A DNA stretch of 64,000 nt from the NCBI RefSeq assembly GCF_016889425.1, contig NZ_CP069513.1:372001-436000 (forward strand), given 5' to 3'. The DNA comes from Corynebacterium amycolatum. Lineage in GTDB: Bacteria > Actinomycetota > Actinomycetes > Mycobacteriales > Mycobacteriaceae. The notes below the pieces were generated by a model. It saw nothing but the letters and a program-made list of their open reading frames with translations. It ran no database searches and had not been told where the DNA came from. This document shows, piece by piece, positions 37,833-45,873 of the stretch. Each line of letters starts with the position of its first letter. Position 1 is the first letter of the stretch. The translations under genes and the position numbers were made by a program.

Positions 37833-38772
37833 GTGACTCATAACAGACCCCGATGCCCCGTATGCGCTGGGCAAATGAAGGAAAACGGCACCACAACCAA
37901 AAGGACAACCAGGTGGCGGTGTAAAACCCTGACTGCGGAACCTCCACCACACGCCACCGCCCCGATCAGACCCACACCCGGGATTTCAAAGCGTTTCACG
38001 CCTACGTCACCGGCACTGCTTCTTTAACCGACGTGGCCAACACCTTGAACGTCTCCCGGCGCACGCTCGACCGCCGGTTCACCTCGTTGTGGCTTATCGA
38101 TGTGCCCAATACCCCAGACCCCAACCGCATCTACGACCAAATCTTCATCGACGGCACCTACACCGACGCCGGCAAAGCCATCTACGCCCTGGCTTTGAAA
38201 CTGACTAAGATCACCACCTTGGACCAAGCACGCGACTGGACACTACGCCTGCACGACTTCGGAGTGGTCTACAAACGGTTCCTCAACGAAAAAACACCGC
38301 TGCCAAAACAACATCGCACACTCAATAAACAGTGGGAATGGCCCCACCTGCGAGTCCGTAAGGCATACCACTCACTGCTACACCTATCACGCAACAACTG
38401 GCTGTTTACCTACCTCCAACCCCCACCAGAAGCACTCGAACCAAAGCGCTGGACATCAACAACAAACAGTCTGGAAGGCGGCATCAACGCCGGGCTCAAA
38501 CGCATCGCTGATGCCCACCGGGGCAGATCCGGGAAAGCCAACGCAGAATGCTCGAATGGTACCTGCACTCGAAAACGCAACTGCCTGACGCCCCATTAAA
38601 GATCGCCAGGCAGTGCAATTACGGACAAGATCAACTCGCCAAAATTCCAGACCTTGTCCCAGAAGACCACAACACAGCCGACCAAGAAACAGGACGACCA
38701 GCCTTCTACGACAACGCTATCCCAACCGAATACCAACACAACATAGGAATCCGGAAAGGACCGATGCAATAA
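37833..38772 (+). pseudogene. IS1249 transposase, broken by frameshifts and a deletion
   Basis: The zinc-ribbon start (PRCPVCAGQMKENGTTTK, then RWRCKT) begins at GTG 37833. A 5-base insert (CTGAC, 37929-37933) shifts the frame; reading resumes as DCGTSTTRHRPDQTHTRDFKA. After FIDGTYT (about 38160) the sequence jumps to DAGKAIYALALKLTK; from memory of IS1249 roughly 60-70 residues are missing there, probably with a catalytic residue. A one-base loss near 38535 shifts the frame again, and the end MLEWYLHSKTQ through MQ is read in the 38548-38772 frame. Not functional. Confidence 0.8.
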
Positions 38773-38828
38773 AAAGGGCCCCAGCGACACGCCGAGCGGA
38801 CACACTTTTTGCCTATTAACCCGGAAAA

Positions 38829-38853
38829 CCCCACATGAGAGATTCATGCGGGG
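38829..38853 (-). terminator. Terminator of the 38.9-39.7 kb gene pair
   Basis: Arms CCCCACATGA (38829-38838) and TCATGCGGGG (38844-38853) pair with one mismatch around GAGAT; on the minus strand TTTTCC follows. It stands 26 bases after the membrane protein stop. Confidence 0.65.
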
Positions 38854-38878
38854 TTGAGAGGGGGGCTAGAAGAATAAA

Positions 38879-39271
38879 CTACTTTCGAAAAACTCTGGTT
38901 ACTGCTCCAATTACCAACAGGAGTAGCAAAACGACAGCAATAAAAGCGGCTACCGGAGGACCGAAAGCCAAGTCTAAGTTAATTCCAAAGACTTCACCAT
39001 TAATCGAATAGGCAACTATAGCAATGGCGGCCAAAATCAAGGCTAAGACGTTAACAGCTACAGCGAATTTTGTGTACAACGTCCTTCCCCCTGACCGGTC
39101 GGAGAAGAACAAAAGCAGCCACACCACTTGAATAGCTAACGCTAAAGCGTAAGCGAGTATGATTCCGGTGCCCCGTTCTGGAGATGGAATTAGCGCAACG
39201 CAGGCAGCAGATCCGAGCAGTGCAAATGGGTAACCGACTTGGTATATGAGTTTTTTATTCGAATGCTCCAT
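38879..39271 (-). CDS. Small four-helix membrane protein, unrecognised
   Basis: 130 residues with four hydrophobic helices (about 11-29, 35-56, 68-88, 100-127) and short polar loops; no motif that I recognise. The base composition is clearly more AT-rich than the surrounding chromosome, indicating foreign origin. It starts 9 bases after the phospholipase-like gene and shares its terminator, so the two form an operon. It could be an immunity or accessory protein for that enzyme, but nothing in the sequence proves it. Confidence 0.65.
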   Translation of the reverse strand: MEHSNKKLIYQVGYPFALLGSAACVALIPSPERGTGIILAYALALAIQVVWLLLFFSDRSGGRTLYTKFAVAVNVLALILAAIAIVAYSINGEVFGINLDLAFGPPVAAFIAVVLLLLLVIGAVTRVFRK

Positions 39272-39280
39272 ACTTAAGCC

Positions 39281-39727
39281 TTAGTTAAAGATTGGCGGCT
39301 TGGGGTCTCCGCTCTTTCCACCGTTTTGTTCAACGGCAAAGACGTATCCATCCGCAGTACGTCGACAATCGAGCGCGGAGTCAGGATCGGTAGCGTACTT
39401 CTCGTTGCAGTTGGCATACAAGTTGCTACGAAACTCCTCGTCACGGTTCATTTTGCCCTCACTTTTTACGGTAGGTACGGCATTTGGATTAGCGTCATAG
39501 CACATGTCGTGGCGGGCGCAGGGGCCTCTGAAATCCACACCAGGTTGGTCAGGAGATGAGGTACACCAGTCATGTCGCCCCTTGTACAGTTTTGCATCAT
39601 CTCCAGGCTGCATATGATCCCCTTGGTGATCATAGACATATTCATCGGGCACAGTAGCAGGTCCGCCGCTAACTTCGCCTTCTTCAAGGCCGTTGAGCTG
39701 TACGGCGAATGCAGGTGATGCATTCAC
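39281..39727 (-). CDS. Prokaryotic phospholipase A2-like protein, 5' end truncated
   Basis: 148 residues. The core DWCTSSPDQPGVDFRGPCARHDMCYD contains the CxRHDxCYD catalytic His-Asp pair of bacterial phospholipases A2, with further cysteines for disulfides (NCNEKYA, LDCRRTADGY). The GTG-started N-terminus NASPAFAVQ looks like the end of a signal peptide with its hydrophobic core lost; an in-frame TAG stands four codons upstream. The repeat fragment begins 15 bases beyond the start. AT-rich, coupled to the membrane protein. Without the signal peptide it may not be secreted, so it may be a pseudogene. Confidence 0.7.
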   Translation of the reverse strand: MNASPAFAVQLNGLEEGEVSGGPATVPDEYVYDHQGDHMQPGDDAKLYKGRHDWCTSSPDQPGVDFRGPCARHDMCYDANPNAVPTVKSEGKMNRDEEFRSNLYANCNEKYATDPDSALDCRRTADGYVFAVEQNGGKSGDPKPPIFN

Positions 39728-39741
39728 CGCCTGAACCTACC

Positions 39742-39786
39742 GGCCTGAAAGTGTCATAAACTCGCACAGTTTCACATTTGCAGCCC
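39742..39786 (-). repeat. Right fragment of the broken intergenic repeat
   Basis: Minus-strand reading GGGCTGCAAATGTGAAACTG...GACACTTTCAGGCC is almost identical to the first block of copies A (25332) and B (56238). The two CATAAACGC motifs that should follow are absent here; one is found at 34014-34036 across the island. Confidence 0.75.
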
Positions 39787-39830
39787 GCACTTTTACTACA
39801 TGCCCCTCAACATTGGGCCAAAAAAGGGGC

Positions 39831-39868
39831 GACGCCCCGCGCCGGGGGGGGGATTGGCGCGAGGCGTC
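39831..39868. repeat. Hairpin with G9-ATT loop
   Basis: Arms 39831-39843 (GACGCCCCGCGCC) and 39856-39868 (GGCGCGAGGCGTC) pair at 12 of 13 positions; the loop is nine G followed by ATT. Could act as a terminator/attenuator. The G-run is a slippage-prone tract. Confidence 0.7.
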
Positions 39869-39873
39869 TTTAA

Positions 39874-39900
39874 CCGGCTCGGGGGGGGGGATTGAGCCGG
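39874..39900. repeat. Second hairpin with G10-ATT loop
   Basis: Perfect arms CCGGCTC (39874-39880) and GAGCCGG (39894-39900); the loop is ten G followed by ATT, the same design as the hairpin just before it but with an unrelated stem. Both stand upstream of the HAD gene. Confidence 0.7.
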
Positions 39901-40009
39901 GGCGGCCTCGCAGTCTGTTTCTAAAAAGAACTAGAAGGGGCCAGCCACGTCCAAGTATTACATATCCCGAGGAATCTGCAAATACCTTTTAAAGGATTTA
40001 ATACCCAAT

Positions 40010-40945
40010 ATGTTCGATGTCACGTCTCCCCGAGCCCGACATCCATGGGTAAGCTCAGAGTCTATGAACACCGGCGAGAACAAGGCTTCAACAACGCCGC
40101 AGCCGCACGTTTCTACGGACACACGCATCACGGAAGATGCCCCCGCCACCGCTAACTCTCGCGTCGCTGCGTTCTTTGACCTGGATAAAACCATTATTGC
40201 CAAGAGCTCGGCATATGCGTTCAACAAGCAATTCCTCGAGCGCGGCATCATTTCGCCGACGGACATGCTGCAAATGGCACTCAGTCACGCCCTGTACATG
40301 TCACAGGGACACGATGAGGCACAAATGGAGGCCACGCGCGAGCAGTTTTCCGCCCTTATCGCTGGTCACAGCGCCAGAGAACTGCGCCAGGTCGCGATCG
40401 AAACCCTAGAGCAGAACATCACGCCGTACATCTACGCCGAGGCCTTGGAGCTCATTCGTGAACACCGCGCACGGGGGCATCAGGTGTTCATTATCTCGGC
40501 ATCGGCTCGGCAGATTGTTGAGCCCATTGCGCAGGCACTCGGTGTCTACAACGTGGTGGCCACCGAGCTGGAGGTCCGCGATGGGCTCTTCACGGGCGAA
40601 ACGGAGTTCTTCTGCCGAGGCGAAAACAAGGCTGTGCAGATGCGTCGGATAGCGGAAAAGCGCCAGTTCAACCTGGCCGTATGCTTCGCATACTCGGATT
40701 CCATCACTGATGAGCCCATGCTGGCTGCAGTCGGCCATCCCGTTGTGGTCAATCCCGATCGCGCTCTGCGCAAGATTGCGGCGGAGCGTGAGTGGCCTGT
40801 GCGCCAATTCCGGAATCCCGTCCCGCTGTTTCGCGCGCCGTCGAAACGCAATGCTGCAATTCTTGCCGGCGTCACACTGGCGCTTGGCGCGGGTGCGACG
40901 CTGTTGGCACTGCGCAAAAATGATGACGCCCCAACGGCCGACTAA
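40010..40945 (+). CDS. HAD-IB family phosphatase, membrane-tethered
   Basis: 311 residues (or 293 from ATG 40064). HAD motif I FFDLDKTII (Asp nucleophile), motif II FIISASARQI, motif III/IV CRGENKAVQMRRI and YSDSITDEPML are complete. The cap and length match SerB-like actinobacterial proteins (Rv3661 by position). One C-terminal membrane helix (AAILAGVTLALGAGATLLAL) is followed by a charged tail. Phosphatase on a small phospho-substrate, identity unknown. Start uncertain because no clear ribosome site precedes either ATG. Confidence 0.86.
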   Translation: MFDVTSPRARHPWVSSESMNTGENKASTTPQPHVSTDTRITEDAPATANSRVAAFFDLDKTIIAKSSAYAFNKQFLERGIISPTDMLQMALSHALYMSQGHDEAQMEATREQFSALIAGHSARELRQVAIETLEQNITPYIYAEALELIREHRARGHQVFIISASARQIVEPIAQALGVYNVVATELEVRDGLFTGETEFFCRGENKAVQMRRIAEKRQFNLAVCFAYSDSITDEPMLAAVGHPVVVNPDRALRKIAAEREWPVRQFRNPVPLFRAPSKRNAAILAGVTLALGAGATLLALRKNDDAPTAD

Positions 40946-40969
40946 CCCACCATCCAGCAGCCGGCCCGC

Positions 40970-41965
40970 CTACACCGCTTCGGCGATACCGCGCGCTTCC
41001 ACGGCACCGGCCTTCAGTCCCTCCAGATGCAGGAGAATCCACGCACGCAGGCCATCGGCGCTTCCCGACGCGAATCCCTCTGCGGCCTCGAAATACTCCT
41101 GGCGGTGGCGGGTCCAGTAGACCTCGGGCACGGCCAAGCCACGCGGATCCAGGCCGGTTGCGACAGTCGTCAGCCGCGAGGCGGCGCGGGCGATGATGCC
41201 GTTGTGGTACTCAAAGGGGCGCAGAGTCAGCAGTTCACCGTGCACAATCGCCGAGAGCACACCAGCATGGATCTGGCTGCGGCCAGTGATGAAGTCACCG
41301 AGCACGTGCAGACGCTGCTCCTTCATCGCAGACGAGAGCTTGTCGTCACCGACTGGACGCCCGGCTTTCATCCGTGCCTCGGAACCGTCTTCAGTCTCAC
41401 CTGCGGGCGATGCGTTCAACGCAAACTTGGCCAGCACCTGCTGCGGAGCGCGCTGCCACACGCGGGTGGTCTCACCAATTGACTCCGGGGAAATGGTGTC
41501 GGCAACCCGAAGGGCTGCTGCGAGTACGGGATCGGTGATGTTGCCGTCGTCGGGAAGCGATGGCTCGCCGCCTTCTAGCCACGCCGATGCCCGAGCGCCA
41601 CGAAGGACCGACTCGGAGCCGGTGACGTTGTGCTTGCGCAGGTTGGCCTTGTGCCGGTGGACGGCCTGGATGGCCTTGGCCGAGACATCAGCGGCATGTG
41701 CAACGCCGTCGAGCTGCCACAGGGGCGCAAGGGGGTCCTTGGGGTCAAGCTGCGGGATAGCAGCGGCGGGAGCGCTGTCAGCTCCATCGGCACCCGACTC
41801 AGATGCCTTCGCCCGCGCTGCCTCACGCTCTGCGCGCTTCTTCGCCGACACGGAGGACACACCCAGGCTCATCCCAGCTAGGCCACCTTTTCCGACGCCC
41901 ACACCATTGCCAGCACCGGCACCAATTCCATCGGCTCCACGCACGTTCTCAGGCTGATTGTTCAT
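40970..41965 (-). CDS. Conserved actinobacterial protein with degenerate Fic-like motif
   Basis: 331 residues (ATG 41965; GTG 41974 possible). N-terminal Gly-rich then Ala/Lys/Glu-rich low complexity (to about 70), then an all-alpha domain with AWLEGGEPSLPDDG, QIHAGVLSAIVHGELLTLRPFEYHNGIIARAASRLT. The last part resembles the Fic motif HPFxDGNGRxxR but the catalytic His is Arg-shifted and DGNGR reads YHNGI. By position it corresponds to Rv3662c. Role unknown; AMP-transfer activity is unlikely with this motif. Convergent to the HAD gene. Confidence 0.7.
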   Translation of the reverse strand: MNNQPENVRGADGIGAGAGNGVGVGKGGLAGMSLGVSSVSAKKRAEREAARAKASESGADGADSAPAAAIPQLDPKDPLAPLWQLDGVAHAADVSAKAIQAVHRHKANLRKHNVTGSESVLRGARASAWLEGGEPSLPDDGNITDPVLAAALRVADTISPESIGETTRVWQRAPQQVLAKFALNASPAGETEDGSEARMKAGRPVGDDKLSSAMKEQRLHVLGDFITGRSQIHAGVLSAIVHGELLTLRPFEYHNGIIARAASRLTTVATGLDPRGLAVPEVYWTRHRQEYFEAAEGFASGSADGLRAWILLHLEGLKAGAVEARGIAEAV

Positions 41966-42169
41966 ATCCCACACCCTAATTCTTCACCGCTAAGTAAGTG
42001 ACAAACTTATATAGAAATGGTCAAAGATGAGAAAAACTTCAACGAGTTCTTGGCTTTTTCGCCCTTGTGGCGCGCTCTCCCCACAATGAGAGGTAGTATG
42101 GCAGTTTGTAACTGCAGTTTTAAAGTTTCAAACCATCTTTTCCAACCATCTGCGTAGGAGGAAGTACAC

Positions 42170-42670
42170 GTGAGCAACGACGATACGAAGGGTCTCTTTA
42201 CCGACGGCACCGAACCGCGTGTTACCGCTATCCCGCTGAGTGATGTGGATAGCAACGCTTCGGGCGATGCCAGCATCGGCCAGCTCGTGTCTAATGCTTC
42301 TACGCAGATTTCCGCTCTGGTTCGCTCTGAGATTGAGCTAGCCAAGGCTGAAATTGCTGGCGAGGCTAAGAAGGGTGCAGTTGGCGGTGGCTTCTTCGCG
42401 GTTGCCGGCGTCGTCGCGCTGTACTCCTCGTTCTTCTTTTTCTTCTTCCTCGGCTGGCTGCTGGACCTTTGGCTGCCGACCTGGGCTGCATTCCTCATCG
42501 TTTTCGTCCTGATGCTGGTCATCGCCGGTGTCGCGGCGCTGCTGGGGCTGAAGAAGGTCAAGTCGATCCGCAAGCCGGAGAAGACCATCGAGTCGATGCA
42601 GGAGCTGAAGGGGGTCGTGCCGTCGGGGTCGGCGAAGAAGTCTTCGCAGTCGAACGGTATGTACACCTAA
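42170..42670 (+). CDS. Holin-X-like (phage holin family) membrane protein
   Basis: 166 residues. An amphipathic, charged N-terminal region (SNASTQISALVRSEIELAKAEI) precedes two membrane helices (about 80-100 and 105-127), the second followed by a basic stretch; the first contains a run of seven Phe. This layout is that of actinobacterial holin superfamily III proteins kept in chromosomes outside prophages. A strong AGGAGGAAG ribosome site stands before the GTG. No lysin is nearby, so a lysis role is doubtful. Confidence 0.8.
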   Translation: MSNDDTKGLFTDGTEPRVTAIPLSDVDSNASGDASIGQLVSNASTQISALVRSEIELAKAEIAGEAKKGAVGGGFFAVAGVVALYSSFFFFFFLGWLLDLWLPTWAAFLIVFVLMLVIAGVAALLGLKKVKSIRKPEKTIESMQELKGVVPSGSAKKSSQSNGMYT

Positions 42671-42687
42671 AGGCTTAAAAAGAAATT

Positions 42688-42711
42688 GGGCGGGACTTGT
42701 TGGTCTCGCCC
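42688..42711 (+). terminator. Rho-independent terminator after the holin-like gene
   Basis: Arms GGGCGGGAC (42688-42696) and GTCTCGCCC (42703-42711) with a TTGTTG loop, followed by TTTTGTCTT. Confidence 0.85.
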
Positions 42712-42763
42712 TTTTGTCTTATTCAGTCCCGGTTTAAGCCCTTCGGATAAGGTATTTCCTCTC

Positions 42764-43741
42764 ATGACCTCCCTTAGCGATTCTCTCACTGGCCCCTGGC
42801 GTCATCGTCTCATTCACGTCCGCGGCCAGCGCCTACACATCGCCGAGTGCGGCCGCCCCTCCGATCCGCTCGTGTTGTTTATTCACGGCTCGACTGGCGG
42901 TTGGTTTGAATGGCGCGAGGTTTTGCCACTGCTTAACGACGACTCGGGCGCCCCCCTCCCCGTGCACGCTGTGGCTATTTCTATGCGTGGCTACGGTCAG
43001 TCCGACCGAACACCGCATGGCTACAATCCGTTTGAGGCGGCCCAGGACATCGCCTCGTCGATTCGCTCATTGGGGCACTCGACCGCGCTGCTGGTCTGTC
43101 AGGGGTTCGGCACGTGGGTGGCATGGACGCTGGCCTCGCGGCAGCCGAATCTTGTTGCCGAAGTTATTGGTTGTGGTGCTGCGCATCCGAAGGTGTGGCT
43201 CAACCAGTTGAAGAGCCCGTGGTCGGAGGACTTCCGCAATAGCCTTGCCCCACTGTTGCGCCGTTCGTGGTGGGACTCACGGCCACGGGTACCGCGGTTG
43301 CGCCGCAATAAGTTCAGCACACAGGCAGCTGAGGCTCGCCAGCAGCGGCTCATTGACCGCATCGTGCGCGAGTCCATGTCCACCGCCGGGGAGGGGTTCG
43401 CCGAGACCCCTGAGGGGAAACAGACCGCGGAACTCATGGCTGACAGCCTGGCCAGTGGCGCACTCCGCCCTGCACTGGCTCATATGAACTGGTGGACGCG
43501 ACCGGCTCCGGTCGCTTTCCGCAAGTGGTTGGGTGCGATGGAGGGCTCGTCGAAAAGCGATGAGCACACGGTGCTGCTCGTCGGCGAGCAGGACACTCGT
43601 ACCCCACCTGCGCTGGTGGAGCTCAGCTCCACCCACGTGCGCGTCATCCCGGGCTGTGGGCACTTCCTGCCGGTAGAAAAACCGCAGGCGGTGGTGCAGG
43701 CAATCAGAGATCACCTGCACTGGTTGCCGGAGGGATCTTAG
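42764..43741 (+). CDS. Alpha/beta hydrolase, epoxide hydrolase-like
   Basis: 325 residues. LFIHGSTGGWFEWREVLPLL is the oxyanion-hole region (HGSTG). RGYGQSDRTP is typical of epoxide hydrolase/haloalkane dehalogenase relatives. The nucleophile region LLVCQGFGTWVAW has Gln in CQGFG where Asp or Ser is expected, so the enzyme may be atypical. VVPGCGHFLPVEKP supplies the His. By gene order it matches EphE (Rv3670), just upstream of the convergent marP. The ATG at 42764 begins the conserved protein; the frame to 42686 crosses the terminator. Confidence 0.82.
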   Translation: MTSLSDSLTGPWRHRLIHVRGQRLHIAECGRPSDPLVLFIHGSTGGWFEWREVLPLLNDDSGAPLPVHAVAISMRGYGQSDRTPHGYNPFEAAQDIASSIRSLGHSTALLVCQGFGTWVAWTLASRQPNLVAEVIGCGAAHPKVWLNQLKSPWSEDFRNSLAPLLRRSWWDSRPRVPRLRRNKFSTQAAEARQQRLIDRIVRESMSTAGEGFAETPEGKQTAELMADSLASGALRPALAHMNWWTRPAPVAFRKWLGAMEGSSKSDEHTVLLVGEQDTRTPPALVELSSTHVRVIPGCGHFLPVEKPQAVVQAIRDHLHWLPEGS

Positions 43742-43825
43742 GCTCCGGCACGGCTGAAGCTAGCCAGAACTCTCCTGCGGCTGGGGATGGGGGCTACCCT
43801 GCCCCACAGACACACAACTTGCCGC

Positions 43826-45022
43826 TTACCCCGCCACGCACTCTTGCGTGCTGATGGCCCCGTAGTGATTCATCGCCTCATCAATGTGTGGCTGGACCTC
43901 GGCGTGCGTCAGCGCGTAACCAGTCTGGTCATTGTTCACACCGGCACCGAAGACCAAACCCAGGATCTGACCCTGTGGCGTAATCAGTGGTCCGCCCGAG
44001 TTGCCGTGGCGCACATCTGCCTTCAGAACATAGGACTGGCGCTCGTGTCGAGTCGACGAATAAATATCCGGCCCTCGAATAATAATGTTCTCCGTCACGC
44101 GCGCAGGCGTGGCTTTAAAGGGGCCGGATTCGGGAAAGCCCAGCACTACCGCGTCATCGCCCGGACGAGCTTCCTGGTCCGCCCACTGCATGGGCTCCAG
44201 GGGTAGGTCGGTGGTCCGGAGCAAGGCGACGTCGTCAAGCGGATCGTAGTGCACGACGTTTGCGTCAGCCATGCCGACCACAGTTTCCAGCCGAACAGTG
44301 GTGGCGCCGGCGACCACGTGCGCGTTGGTGAGAATCAGATCCGGTGCGATGACAAAGCCCGTGCCCTGCAGCAAGCGTTCGCACTGCGGGGCCTCGCCCA
44401 AGACGCGGACGATGGACGGTCGAATACTGTCGACGACACCTTGTGAAATCACATTGGGGTCGGCGGGTTCATCGGGGACGTTCTGCTTGTAGCCGAATGG
44501 CGGAGCGATGGCGGGCATTCCATCATCGCGGAGCTGGCGGAGGATGCCACTGAAGCCGTCACTCCATTCGTCGGGCGCGACCTGGTCAATGAGGTTCATG
44601 CCCTTGGACTCACGCACCCAGTCGGCGAATTGTCCGGGCACGGCGGTGGCCAAGGGTACGGCGATCATCCATGTCACTACCAGCGCAGTCACCGACTGCA
44701 CGATGGCGCCGAGACTCGAATCCAGGCCGACTGCCAACGGCGAGCGAATGGTATTCCGCAGCGACTGCCCCGCCACTGTTCCCACCGCGTGACCAATCAG
44801 GGCGAACAGGATCACCGTGCCGAGGCCCAGAAGAACCTTTCCCGACTGGTTCTCGACTTGTGCCATAGCTAGCGGCGCCAAGGGCACACCAATAACCAAG
44901 CCCAGGACAACGCCCAAAATGGCCATAATCGACGAGACGGCGCCCTGCTGCCAGCCGACGACAAGCGTAAAAATAAAAATCGCCAGCAGCGCAACGTCAA
45001 ACACAGCGATTGCAGGCATCAT
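43826..45022 (-). CDS. marP: MarP-family membrane serine protease
   Basis: 398 residues. Four N-terminal helices form a CvpA-like membrane domain (about 1-120), then a trypsin-like protease domain with the triad His in LTNAHVVAG, Asp in PLDDVALLRT and Ser in RHGNSGGPLI. Two cysteines (LGEAPQCE region and the C-terminal STQECVAG) could form the disulfide known to activate the M. tuberculosis homologue Rv3671c, which protects against acid and oxidative stress by processing a cell-wall hydrolase. Overlaps the Nudix gene by four bases. Confidence 0.9.
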   Translation of the reverse strand: MMPAIAVFDVALLAIFIFTLVVGWQQGAVSSIMAILGVVLGLVIGVPLAPLAMAQVENQSGKVLLGLGTVILFALIGHAVGTVAGQSLRNTIRSPLAVGLDSSLGAIVQSVTALVVTWMIAVPLATAVPGQFADWVRESKGMNLIDQVAPDEWSDGFSGILRQLRDDGMPAIAPPFGYKQNVPDEPADPNVISQGVVDSIRPSIVRVLGEAPQCERLLQGTGFVIAPDLILTNAHVVAGATTVRLETVVGMADANVVHYDPLDDVALLRTTDLPLEPMQWADQEARPGDDAVVLGFPESGPFKATPARVTENIIIRGPDIYSSTRHERQSYVLKADVRHGNSGGPLITPQGQILGLVFGAGVNNDQTGYALTHAEVQPHIDEAMNHYGAISTQECVAG

Positions 45023-45873
45023 CGTCGGCCTCCCTTCAGTACGGACAGTTTTTCACCATTAGCGGAACGCGCGAGCACCGGCAAAAGTTTCTGTACGTTG
45101 GTCTCGTCCCACGGTTCCGACCAGCCGGCCACATCCAGCAAGTAGGACAGCACGCCGCCGGTAAAGCCCCAAACGACGAAGTCACCAACCTTAAATGCCG
45201 GCCCTGTCCAGCCGTGATAGCCCAGCATCATGCGGTTGTCCGGATTCGTCAGGTGACTGATTGGCACATTGAGCACCGATTCCGTCTCTGCAGGGTCGAC
45301 TACACGCAGCGGATGCGGTGCATGCCAATACGCCAACACCGGATTGACCGCGAAGCCAGTCCGCGAAATGTCAATCGAGTCCAGCACCCGCACCGGCGTC
45401 ACCGTCTCTCGGTTCAGGCCGGTTTCTTCCTCGGCTTCACGCAGCGCGGTATCGATTTCATCCACGTCCTCGGGATCGACACGACCACCCGGAAAAGCCA
45501 TCTGGCCTGCATGTTTACGCAGGGTTGTCGCCCTGTGCGTAAGTACCACGCTGGCATCCTCCGGCCGTTGGTGCGCCTCCGCATCACCGCTGATCAGCAC
45601 CAACACCGCCGACCGCGCAGGATTCCGCAACGGTTCCTCCTGCGTCGAGGAGTCTCGCCGCAACTTCGCAAACGCGCGCTTCACGCTTGACGACGAAGCG
45701 GAGCGACCGGCCACCTGTTGCTCCGAGTGACCTGCCGCGTCTTGGCTGGTGCTGGTGTGGCCCGCCGCGTCATGATCAGCGCTGACTAGATGCGGCGGCA
45801 AACTATTGGTCAACCACTTCGGCAGATACAGCCCCGAGCTTGCGTCGCGATTCCACGACTGTCCCTTAGTCAC
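45019..45873 (-). CDS. Nudix hydrolase (CoA pyrophosphatase-like)
   Basis: 284 residues. The Nudix box spans GGRVDPEDVDEIDTALREAE and EETGLN (about 155-180). TLRKHAGQMAFPGGRVDPED matches the CoA/ADP-sugar pyrophosphatase subgroup (NudL-like). The N-terminal about 60 residues are a low-complexity Asp/His/Ser region. Hydrolyses a nucleoside-diphosphate-linked substrate. Overlaps its neighbours on both sides by four bases, so it belongs to an nth-tlpA-nudix-marP operon. Confidence 0.87.
   Translation of the reverse strand: MTKGQSWNRDASSGLYLPKWLTNSLPPHLVSADHDAAGHTSTSQDAAGHSEQQVAGRSASSSSVKRAFAKLRRDSSTQEEPLRNPARSAVLVLISGDAEAHQRPEDASVVLTHRATTLRKHAGQMAFPGGRVDPEDVDEIDTALREAEEETGLNRETVTPVRVLDSIDISRTGFAVNPVLAYWHAPHPLRVVDPAETESVLNVPISHLTNPDNRMMLGYHGWTGPAFKVGDFVVWGFTGGVLSYLLDVAGWSEPWDETNVQKLLPVLARSANGEKLSVLKGGRR

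Larger units (their letters stand above)
34038..38822 (+). mobile_element. IS1249-family element interrupted by a transposon
   Basis: Left end: GGGTTAA...CAAAAA.TGTGTC at 34038-34061. Right end: the inverted counterpart at 38799-38822 (GACACACTTTTT, then GCCTATTAACCC). The only transposase frame of this element is the decayed one at 37833-38772. The IS481-family transposon occupies 34096-37771 inside it, so just 58 bases of the IS1249 left side remain. No flanking duplication is visible. Boundaries are inferred from the inverted ends alone. Confidence 0.6.

Noticed and set aside
42170..42670. Prophage lysis gene
   Set aside because: Holin-like protein, but no phage genes nearby and the position is conserved in actinobacterial chromosomes.
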